DNA of 6,091 nt. Source: Ignavibacteriales bacterium. Lineage in GTDB: Bacteria; Bacteroidota; Ignavibacteria; Ignavibacteriales; Ignavibacteriaceae. The position numbers and the translations under genes are program-made. The stretch covers positions 1 through 6,091 of the forward strand of contig PLNZ01000132.1 of the NCBI GenBank assembly GCA_003142915.1, given 5' to 3'. Positions 1 to 4,671 of the stretch are shown here, in pieces. A model generated the notes under the pieces. It searched no databases. It worked only from the letters and a program-made list of their open reading frames with translations, and was not told the origin of the DNA. The first letter of the stretch is position 1. Each line of letters starts with the position of its first letter.

Positions 1-248
1 TAATAGTTGAACCTGTAAGGTCTATACTTATACCGGGATTCAATAAGATAAAAGATTCCGCAATTGAAGCTGGCGCTTTAGGATGCAGTATTTCAGGATC
101 GGGTCCCTCAATATTTGCTTTAAGCAAATCCGAAGCAATAGCTGAGAAAGCCGGTAAAGCTATGATGAAAGCCCTTTCTTCAATTAAGGTTGATGGGGAT
201 TTGTACATATCAAAAATAAATAAGCAGGGGCCCAAAGTAATCGGGTAG
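1..248 (+). CDS. thrB: Homoserine kinase, C-terminal part (partial, 5' end outside window)
   Basis: The frame is open from the window edge (first full codon at 3) to TAG at 246-248, giving 81 C-terminal residues. Homoserine kinase is a cytosolic GHMP-family enzyme that phosphorylates homoserine with ATP to O-phosphohomoserine, the substrate of threonine synthase. The visible part contains the C-terminal GHMP glycine-rich motif GALGCSISGSGPSIFAL (SGSGPS core), preceded by the helix IPGFNKIKDSAIEAG, which is typical of the last third of ThrB. The stop lies 47 bases before thrC with no terminator-like hairpin between them, so the two are probably cotranscribed. The motif alone could fit other GHMP kinases; the thrC neighbour makes ThrB the clear choice. 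The N-terminal ATP-binding motif cannot be checked here. Confidence 0.92.
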   Translation, partial: IVEPVRSILIPGFNKIKDSAIEAGALGCSISGSGPSIFALSKSEAIAEKAGKAMMKALSSIKVDGDLYISKINKQGPKVIG

Positions 249-295
249 CAGCTAAATATATTTATAAAAAATAACAGCTCTTATTTACGGGAAAA

Positions 296-1603
296 ATGAA
301 ATTTTACAGTATAAATAATAAGAATAATATCGTTTCATTTAAGGAAGCAGTTTTAAAAGGTATCGCTGATGACGGCGGATTATTTATGCCATCGGAAATT
401 CCTAAATTAGAGGATAATTTTATTCAGAATATCTCAAAAATTCCTTTCAAAGAGATTTCTTTTACAGTCGCAAAAAATTTATTGAAAGATGATTTGCTGG
501 ATAATGTTTTGCTTAAGATTGTAGATTCGGCAATAAATTTTGATGCCCCGGTTGTCCCGCTTGATGATAATACCAATATACTTGAATTATTCCACGGGCC
601 TACTTTAGCATTTAAAGATTTTGGCGCAAGATTCATGGCTGAGACTATGTCTTATCTGAATAAAGATTCCAATAAAGAGATTGTAATCCTCGTAGCCACA
701 TCGGGCGATACAGGCAGTGCCGTCGCAAACGGATTCTATAAAATTGACGGTATTAAAGTAGTTTTGCTCTACCCCGGCGGTAAAGTAAGCCGGATACAGG
801 AGCAGCAGCTTACTACACTTGGTGAAAATATTACTGCGCTTGAAGTCGACGGAACATTTGATGACTGCCAAAGCCTGGTAAAGCAGGCATTCATGGATAA
901 GCAGCTTACCGGGAATATAACGCTTTCTTCGGCAAATTCAATAAACATTGCACGGCTTATTCCACAGTCATTTTATTACTTTAATGCTTTTGCGCAAGTC
1001 AGTGAGAAAAAACAGCCGGTTTTTATTTCGGTACCGAGCGGTAATTTCGGTAATCTTACGGCAGGATTATTTGCAAAAGAAATGGGTCTGCCGGTGCATA
1101 AATTTATCGCTGCTGTAAATGCAAATGATGTATTTTCGAATTATATCAAAACTTCCGTATATACGCCAAAGCCTTCGGTAAAAACATTATCTAATGCAAT
1201 GGACGTTGGCAATCCAAGTAACTTTGCACGCATTCTTGATTTGTACGGTCACAGCCACAATATTATTAAACAATTAATTTACGCCGCAAGTTTCTCTGAT
1301 GAACAAACAAAAGCTGCAATGAAGGAAGTTTATTCAAGATATAATTATGTGATTGACCCTCACGGTGCAGTTGGTTATTTAGCGTTGCAAAGTTATATAA
1401 AAGAATGCCGTTTTAGTAATTATGCAGGTATAATTTTAGAGACTGCACATCCCTCAAAATTTGCTGATATTGTTGAGGATGTTATAAATAAGAAAATTGA
1501 AATACCGGAACGCTTAAAACTTTGTTTGAGCAAAGAGAAACATTCGGTAAAGATTTCTATAAATTATGACGACTTAAAAAACTTTTTACTTGAAACTAAT
1601 TGA
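296..1603 (+). CDS. thrC: Threonine synthase
   Basis: This 435-residue PLP enzyme converts O-phosphohomoserine and water into threonine and phosphate, the last step of threonine synthesis in the cytosol. The N-terminal block FKEAVLKGIADDGGLFMP (about 15-32) is the threonine synthase N-terminal domain signature. HGPTLAFKDFGARF (100-113) carries the PLP Schiff-base lysine, K107. SGDTGSA (136-142) and PSGNFGN (247-253) match the phosphate- and cofactor-binding loops of fold-type II enzymes. SSANSIN (211-217) and DPHGAVG (354-360) are also conserved in this family. The length fits the longer bacterial class of about 430-500 residues. The start is the ATG after a weak CGGGA five bases upstream, and the N-terminus aligns with the family without extra residues. 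It sits between thrB and proC in the same direction, probably one transcript. Confidence 0.96.
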   Translation: MKFYSINNKNNIVSFKEAVLKGIADDGGLFMPSEIPKLEDNFIQNISKIPFKEISFTVAKNLLKDDLLDNVLLKIVDSAINFDAPVVPLDDNTNILELFHGPTLAFKDFGARFMAETMSYLNKDSNKEIVILVATSGDTGSAVANGFYKIDGIKVVLLYPGGKVSRIQEQQLTTLGENITALEVDGTFDDCQSLVKQAFMDKQLTGNITLSSANSINIARLIPQSFYYFNAFAQVSEKKQPVFISVPSGNFGNLTAGLFAKEMGLPVHKFIAAVNANDVFSNYIKTSVYTPKPSVKTLSNAMDVGNPSNFARILDLYGHSHNIIKQLIYAASFSDEQTKAAMKEVYSRYNYVIDPHGAVGYLALQSYIKECRFSNYAGIILETAHPSKFADIVEDVINKKIEIPERLKLCLSKEKHSVKISINYDDLKNFLLETN

Positions 1604-1629
1604 TTATTTAAAATTAATCCGGGATAAAA

Positions 1630-2445
1630 ATGGAAACAAAAAAACATGTAGCTATAATCGGCGGCGGGAATATTGGACTTGCTATTGCAAACGGACTTGA
1701 AAATGCAAATTTGTATTCCCCTGAAAGCATATACATAACTAAAAGAAGAATTGAATCATTAAAAGATTACGAAAAAAGAGGATTCAAAATTACCGGGAAT
1801 AATAAACAGGCAGTTAAAAACTCGGAGATCATTATAGTTGCCGTTCAGCCAAAGCAGCTGGATGAACTTTTAAAAGAAATCAGTGAAGTTATTAATGTTG
1901 ATAAGCACATTGTAATTTCCGTTGTTTCAGGCGCCGGCGTAAAAGCTATTAGAAAATCAATCGGCAAAGATGTACCCGTTGTACGTGCAATGCCGAATAC
2001 TGCAATTGCAATTCGAGAATCAATGACATGCCTTGCTTCCGATACAAAAACAAACGTTGCTTTAAATATTGCAAAAAAAATATTTGATTCGGTAGGCAAA
2101 ACTCTTATTATAGAGGAAGAACTTATGGTGCCTGCAACAGCGCTGTGCGCATGTGGAATTGCTTTCTTCCTGCGTGCGATCCGTGCGGCATCACAGGGCG
2201 GAATAGAAATCGGCTTTCATTCTGAAGACGCTTTACTTATGGCTGCTCAAACTGCTAAAGGTGCAGCCTCATTATTGGTCGATATGAAAAGCCATCCTGA
2301 AAGTGAAGTTGATAAAGTAACCACACCGAGGGGCTGTACAATTTCAGGTCTTAATCAAATGGAACATAATGGGTTCAGTTCCGCCATGATAAAAGGTATT
2401 ACTACTTCTGCTGAAATTGCAGCTAAACTTTATACAAACAATTGA
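1630..2445 (+). CDS. proC: Pyrroline-5-carboxylate reductase
   Basis: This 271-residue NAD(P)H-dependent enzyme reduces 1-pyrroline-5-carboxylate to proline, the final step of proline synthesis. Residues 7-20 (VAIIGGGNIGLAIA) form the Rossmann dinucleotide-binding loop. AVQPKQ (71-76) and RAMPNTA (119-125) are ProC cofactor- and substrate-site motifs. The C-terminal signature is at 231-249, TTPRGCTISGLNQMEHNGF. Two places differ from the Escherichia coli-type enzyme: the usual PGGTT is PRGCT, and the usual SGSGPA before the dimer helices is CACGIA (173-178). I know such variants from Bacteroidota-like ProC, so I read this as a clade feature rather than damage. The start follows CGGGAT closely and lies 26 bases after thrC, so proC is probably the last gene of a thrB-thrC-proC operon even though its pathway (proline from glutamate) is different. 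Confidence 0.93.
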   Translation: METKKHVAIIGGGNIGLAIANGLENANLYSPESIYITKRRIESLKDYEKRGFKITGNNKQAVKNSEIIIVAVQPKQLDELLKEISEVINVDKHIVISVVSGAGVKAIRKSIGKDVPVVRAMPNTAIAIRESMTCLASDTKTNVALNIAKKIFDSVGKTLIIEEELMVPATALCACGIAFFLRAIRAASQGGIEIGFHSEDALLMAAQTAKGAASLLVDMKSHPESEVDKVTTPRGCTISGLNQMEHNGFSSAMIKGITTSAEIAAKLYTNN

Positions 2446-2508
2446 ATTGCAGGAATTTGATTCCGGTAAAAATCGGGACAGGTTTACCAAATTCCTGCAA
2501 TTTCTTTT
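2446..2508 (+). terminator. Intrinsic terminator after proC
   Basis: Immediately after the proC stop, the 14-base arm ATTGCAGGAATTTG (2446-2459) is exactly complementary to CAAATTCCTGCAAT (2488-2501). A smaller inner stem GTAAA/TTTAC (2466-2470 with 2483-2487) stacks above it. The right arm runs into TTTCTTTT. The arm starts on the base after the stop codon, which suits the end of the thrB-thrC-proC transcript and separates it from the met region. Confidence 0.85.
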
Positions 2509-2565
2509 GGCTATTGCATATAGTGAAAATGTATAAAAATATTATCTCTGCTCACATTTATTATG

Positions 2566-2587
2566 ATTTAAAAATATATTTTTAAAT
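2566..2587. promoter_or_regulatory. Perfect 22-bp AT-only palindrome upstream of the met promoter
   Basis: The half-site ATTTAAAAATA (2566-2576) is followed directly by its exact reverse complement (2577-2587), with no spacer and no mismatch. It ends five bases before the -35 hexamer at 2593. Its position fits an UP-element-like A/T tract or an operator for a dimeric regulator. With only A and T present, a chance palindrome is less unlikely than usual, so the functional reading is weak. Confidence 0.4.
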
Positions 2588-2592
2588 TGGTA

Positions 2593-2623
2593 TTGACAAG
2601 AAGCAGTACAAAACTTATATTTG
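2593..2623 (+). promoter_or_regulatory. Promoter of the met leader (TTGACA, 17-base spacer, TATATTTG)
   Basis: TTGACA at 2593-2598 is followed, after exactly 17 bases, by TATATT at 2616-2621, an almost ideal housekeeping-sigma promoter. The same site reads TTG, 20 bases, TATATTTG, which also fits the Bacteroidota -33/-7 pattern (TTG and TAnnTTTG). Transcription would be expected to begin around 2628-2631, only a few bases before the leader-peptide ATG at 2636. It is the best promoter I can see between the proC terminator and metY. Confidence 0.75.
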
Positions 2624-2635
2624 TTGAAATTAAAT

Positions 2636-2737
2636 ATGAAAAAAGAAATCAGAAATATTACGTTAATTAAAAGCCAGATGGCTATGTGCCTTTGCTGTAT
2701 GATGATGTGTATTTCATCACGGAAGGACGCAGCCTAA
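2636..2737 (+). CDS. Met/Cys-rich regulatory leader peptide of the metYX operon
   Basis: This ORF has 33 codons and ends in tandem stops TAA TAA (2735-2740). Residues 15-25 read MAMCLCCMMMC, so nine of eleven are sulfur amino acids: Met codons at 2678, 2684, 2699, 2702, 2705 and Cys codons at 2687, 2693, 2696, 2708. The N-terminus is basic (MKKEIRN) and the tail is ISSRKDAA. There is no Shine-Dalgarno site, and the predicted 5' UTR is only about 5-8 bases, so translation would be leaderless or nearly so. It lies between a strong promoter and an intrinsic terminator, upstream of methionine-synthesis genes, which is the arrangement of an attenuation leader such as TrpL or HisL. I infer that ribosome stalling on Met or Cys codons, when charged tRNA is scarce, prevents termination at 2763-2798. 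The peptide itself probably has no other function. I do not recognise a named family for it. Confidence 0.78.
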   Translation: MKKEIRNITLIKSQMAMCLCCMMMCISSRKDAA

Positions 2738-2771
2738 TAATTAAAAATTGAATTTGAGACTGAGCCCTTCC
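2721..2771 (+). promoter_or_regulatory. Candidate antiterminator pairing of the leader attenuator
   Basis: GGAAGG (2721-2726, inside leader codons 29-31) is exactly complementary to CCTTCC (2766-2771), which is most of the lower 5' arm of the following terminator. Forming this pairing would break that terminator. The GAAGG part can alternatively pair with CCTTT further upstream in the ORF, and a TGATGA/TCATCA hairpin (2700-2705 with 2714-2719) covers the last Met/Cys codons. A ribosome waiting at 2699-2707 would leave GGAAGG mostly free. A ribosome at the stop codon (2735) would cover it. This is the geometry of classical attenuation, but a six-pair helix is short, so the exact partner is uncertain. 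Confidence 0.5.
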
Positions 2772-2798
2772 CGATACCTTATCGCGAAGGGCTTTTTT
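2763..2798 (+). terminator. Leader attenuator (intrinsic terminator) downstream of the Met/Cys peptide
   Basis: AGCCCTTC (2763-2770) pairs with GAAGGGCT (2786-2793). After one C-C mismatch the stem continues as CGATA/TATCG (2772-2776 with 2780-2784), closed by a three-base loop, and a run of six T follows (2793-2798). It lies 25 bases after the leader stop codons and about 47 bases before the SAM riboswitch. It is thus an internal terminator on the way to metY, not the end of a full-length gene. Confidence 0.88.
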
Positions 2799-2844
2799 AT
2801 TAGGATGAATTTATGATTTGACAAATACAAAAATAATTTGAAAA

Positions 2845-2974
2845 GCTCTTATCGAGAAAGGTTGAGGGATCAGGCCCTGTGAAACCTTAGCAACCGCCCC
2901 GATTTTATCGGGGGACATGGTGCTACTTCCTGCCCCCTGCCGGGTTAACCGGCAAATATGGGAAAGATGAGAGA
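2845..2974 (+). promoter_or_regulatory. SAM-I (S-box) riboswitch aptamer
   Basis: All core parts of the S box are present in order. P1 is CTCTTATC (2846-2853) with GATGAGAG (2966-2973), containing one G-U pair. P2 is GGTTG/CAACC (2860-2864 with 2891-2895), with the kink-turn region GAGGGATCAGGCCCTGTGAAACC and GCAACC conserved. P3 is CCCCGAT/ATCGGGG (2897-2903 with 2907-2913). The conserved GGTGCTACTTCC joining strand follows, and P4 is TGCCGG/CCGGCA (2938-2943 with 2949-2954). The 3' signature GGGAAAGATGAGAG closes it. The aptamer binds S-adenosylmethionine. In this class, binding stabilises P1 and favours termination upstream of methionine genes, which fits metY and metX downstream. Confidence 0.97.
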
Positions 2975-3006
2975 AGAAGTTTTTAAAACCTCTTCGAGTA
3001 ATCTTT
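2963..3006 (+). promoter_or_regulatory. Riboswitch antiterminator (alternative fold)
   Basis: AAAGAT (2963-2968) is exactly complementary to ATCTTT (3001-3006), and GAAGA (2973-2977) to TCTTC (2991-2995), separated by a small internal loop. This helix uses both the 3' strand of aptamer P1 and the 5' arm of the terminator at 2985, so it cannot coexist with either. Without SAM it should form and let transcription continue into metY. The pairing was read by eye; its stability was not computed. Confidence 0.65.
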
Positions 3007-3025
3007 ACCGGAGAGGTTTTTTTTT
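2985..3025 (+). terminator. SAM riboswitch terminator
   Basis: AAAACCTCT (2985-2993) pairs perfectly with AGAGGTTTT (3012-3020), extended by U-G, C-G and G-C pairs (2994-2996 with 3009-3011). The loop has 12 bases. The T-run covers 3017-3025 (nine T). It begins 11 bases after the aptamer P1 strand, as in S-box expression platforms, and would end transcripts before metY when SAM is plentiful. Confidence 0.93.
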
Positions 3026-3090
3026 AGCTAATAATGGATAAGAGCATGGGAAAGTTTATTAATTATATTAAATCAATCAACAATAAGAGA

Positions 3091-3095
3091 AAGGA
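3091..3095 (+). promoter_or_regulatory. Ribosome binding site that sets the metY start
   Basis: AAGGA within AAGAGAAAGGA lies seven bases before the ATG at 3103. The in-frame ATGs at 3034 and 3046 have no such site: the first sits just behind the terminator T-run. This is one of the clearest Shine-Dalgarno matches in the window. Confidence 0.75.
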
Positions 3096-3102
3096 TAAAA
3101 CC

Positions 3103-4440
3103 ATGAGTACTAATGGGAAAGAAAGAAACTACAAATACGAGACCCTGCAATTGCACGCCGGACAAGTTCCTGATCCTGTAACGGGAGCACGTGCAGTTCC
3201 GATTTACCAGACTACATCGTACAATTTCAACGATGCACAGCATGCTGCCGATTTATTCGGACTGCAAAAATTCGGAAATATTTATACAAGAATTATGAAC
3301 CCGACAACTGATGTTTTTGAAAAACGTATCGCTGCCCTTGAAGGCGGAGTAGCTGCGCTGGCAACAGCATCAGGCCAGGCTGCACAATTAATTGCAATTA
3401 CAACAATTGCACAGACAGGTGAAAATATCGTTTCTACTTCTTTACTTTACGGCGGAACCTATAATCAATTCAAGGTCACATTTCCAAGACTGGGCATAAA
3501 CGCAAAATTCGTTGATGGCGACTCTCCTGAAGATTTCGAAAAATTAATTGATAAAAAAACAAAAGCGCTTTACATTGAATCAATCGGTAACCCAAGACTT
3601 AATATACCTAATATTGAAGAGCTTGCTAAAATTGCTCATCATCATGGTATTCCATTAATCGTTGATAACACATTCGGAGCGGCAGGTTATCTTGTGCGTC
3701 CGTTTGATCACGGCGCAGATATTTTGGTTGAATCGGCAACAAAGTGGATAGGCGGGCATGGGACATCAATCGGCGGGGTTGTCGTAGATTCCGGAAAATT
3801 TGACTGGGGTAATGGAAACTTCCCTATTTTCACGGAACCTTCTCCCGGATACCATGGCTTAAAATTTAACGAAGTTTTCGGAAAAGGTTCTCAGTTCGGC
3901 AATATAGCCTTTATAATACGCGCCCGTGTTGAACAACTAAGAGATCTTGGTCCTGCATTAAGTCCGTTTAACGCTTTCTTATTACTTCAAGGTGTTGAGA
4001 CATTGTCTTTAAGAATTGAAAGACATGCGCAAAACGGTTTAGCTTTAGCACGGTGGTTGGAGAAAAATCCCGATGTTGAATGGGTATGGTATCCGGGTCT
4101 TGAAAGTTCCCCGTATCACAAAGCTGCAAAAAAATACTTAAGAAACGGCTTGTTTGGTTCTGTACTTGCTTTTGGAATAAAAGGCGGTATAGAAGCCGGT
4201 AAAGCTTTCGTCAATAATGTTAAACTGTCCAGCTTATTGGCAAATGTCGGAGATGCAAAAACTCTGGTAATTCATCCGGCATCTACAACGCATCAGCAGC
4301 TTTCAGATGAAGAACAAAAAGAATCAGGTGTATTACCTGAACAAGTAAGAGTATCTGTCGGGATCGAGCATATTGATGATATTATCCAGGACTTTGACGA
4401 AGCAATTAAAGCTGCTGTTCAAAGTATAGTAAAAACTTAA
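3103..4440 (+). CDS. metY: O-acetylhomoserine sulfhydrylase (O-acetylhomoserine aminocarboxypropyltransferase)
   Basis: This 445-residue cytosolic PLP enzyme of the Cys/Met-metabolism (gamma) family makes homocysteine from O-acetylhomoserine and sulfide; the family can also use methanethiol. The N-terminus ETLQLHAGQVPDPVTGARAVPIYQTTSY (13-40) is characteristic of MetY rather than MetB or MetC. Visible landmarks, numbered from the ATG at 3103, are YTRIMNPT (61-68; Tyr and Arg contact the cofactor phosphate), TASGQAA (88-94), VDNTF with D188 (pyridine-nitrogen aspartate), SATKWIGGHG with PLP lysine K214, and VRVSVGIEH with R416 for the substrate carboxylate. The long insert around GNFPIFTEPSPGYHGL (238-253) is also typical of MetY. 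An in-frame ATG at 3034 would add 23 residues with no family match. The gene lies directly behind the SAM riboswitch and, with metX, forms the direct-sulfhydrylation route. Confidence 0.95.
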   Translation: MSTNGKERNYKYETLQLHAGQVPDPVTGARAVPIYQTTSYNFNDAQHAADLFGLQKFGNIYTRIMNPTTDVFEKRIAALEGGVAALATASGQAAQLIAITTIAQTGENIVSTSLLYGGTYNQFKVTFPRLGINAKFVDGDSPEDFEKLIDKKTKALYIESIGNPRLNIPNIEELAKIAHHHGIPLIVDNTFGAAGYLVRPFDHGADILVESATKWIGGHGTSIGGVVVDSGKFDWGNGNFPIFTEPSPGYHGLKFNEVFGKGSQFGNIAFIIRARVEQLRDLGPALSPFNAFLLLQGVETLSLRIERHAQNGLALARWLEKNPDVEWVWYPGLESSPYHKAAKKYLRNGLFGSVLAFGIKGGIEAGKAFVNNVKLSSLLANVGDAKTLVIHPASTTHQQLSDEEQKESGVLPEQVRVSVGIEHIDDIIQDFDEAIKAAVQSIVKT

Positions 4441-4542
4441 GATAAAAATGTAAGTACCTTAAGAACAGCATATGAAAAACAGTAAATACTTTTATATGTT
4501 GGTTGGAAAAAAAATCCGGCGTCAGCTGAAAAAAACCTTGGC

Positions 4543-4579
4543 TTCTAGTCCATTCGGAGAGAGAAAAGTTGGACTAGAA
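4543..4579 (+). repeat. Inverted repeat, first hairpin between metY and metX
   Basis: TTCTAGTCCA (4543-4552) and TGGACTAGAA (4570-4579) are perfect 10-base complementary arms around a 17-base purine-rich loop (TTCGGAGAGAGAAAAGT). No T-run follows (AATCCCAAAA), so it is not an ordinary terminator. Its role is unknown. Confidence 0.7.
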
Positions 4580-4591
4580 AATCCCAAAATA

Positions 4592-4628
4592 GGCAGAGGA
4601 AGATTTTTATCTACTCTGCCGATATTTT
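4592..4628 (+). terminator. Weak terminator-like hairpin upstream of metX
   Basis: GGCAGAG (4592-4598) pairs with CTCTGCC (4614-4620). A further AGAT/ATCT stem (4601-4604 with 4609-4612) closes on a TTTT loop. The tail GATATTTT is only weakly T-rich, so termination would be partial at best. It sits 51 bases before the metX ATG, in a position where it could reduce read-through from metY or stabilise a processed end. Confidence 0.4.
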
Positions 4629-4671
4629 AATAAATTTGAAGTTTTTTTACGATATTTACCTGGAAAATAAA

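Larger units (their letters stand above)
4441..4671 (+). other. metY-metX spacer with two hairpins and a doubtful 52-codon ORF
   Basis: This 231-base gap is long for two genes expected in one operon. It holds two strong inverted repeats (4543-4579 and 4592-4620, listed separately). It also holds an open frame from ATG 4472 to TAA 4630 encoding 52 residues, basic, starting MKNSKYFYMLVGKKIRRQLK. I do not recognise the peptide, it lacks a clear ribosome binding site, and most of its second half is made of the hairpin arms, so I think it is probably not a gene. No promoter of good quality is visible. The gap could be a processing, pausing or partial-termination zone that sets the metX:metY ratio, or an intergenic repeat insertion. 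Confidence 0.5.

Noticed and set aside
424..871. Minus-strand open frames within thrC
   Set aside because: They are antisense shadows of a well-matched gene, with no family motifs or independent start signals.
1845..2099. Minus-strand open frame within proC
   Set aside because: Shadow of proC; composition follows the antisense of Rossmann-fold codons.
2818..2846. Second promoter just before the riboswitch (TTGACA at 2818-2823)
   Set aside because: At 17-base spacing the -10 position reads AAAAGC, and the nearby ATAATTTG (2833-2840) is too close and does not fit TAnnTTTG. A weak start here cannot be excluded and is the main rival to the tandem model.
3034..3102. Upstream ATG giving metY a 23-residue N-terminal extension
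   Set aside because: It has no ribosome binding site, lies nine bases behind the riboswitch terminator T-run, and adds lysine-rich residues with no family match. ATG 3103 has AAGGA at seven-base spacing.
4472..4630. 52-codon ORF in the metY-metX spacer as a real gene
   Set aside because: No ribosome binding site or known family, and the second half is built from the inverted-repeat arms. Kept only as a note in the spacer entry.
4636..4671. TTG start giving metX 12 extra residues
   Set aside because: There is no Shine-Dalgarno site before it and the extra residues are low-complexity; ATG 4672 has TGGA upstream and gives a normal family length.
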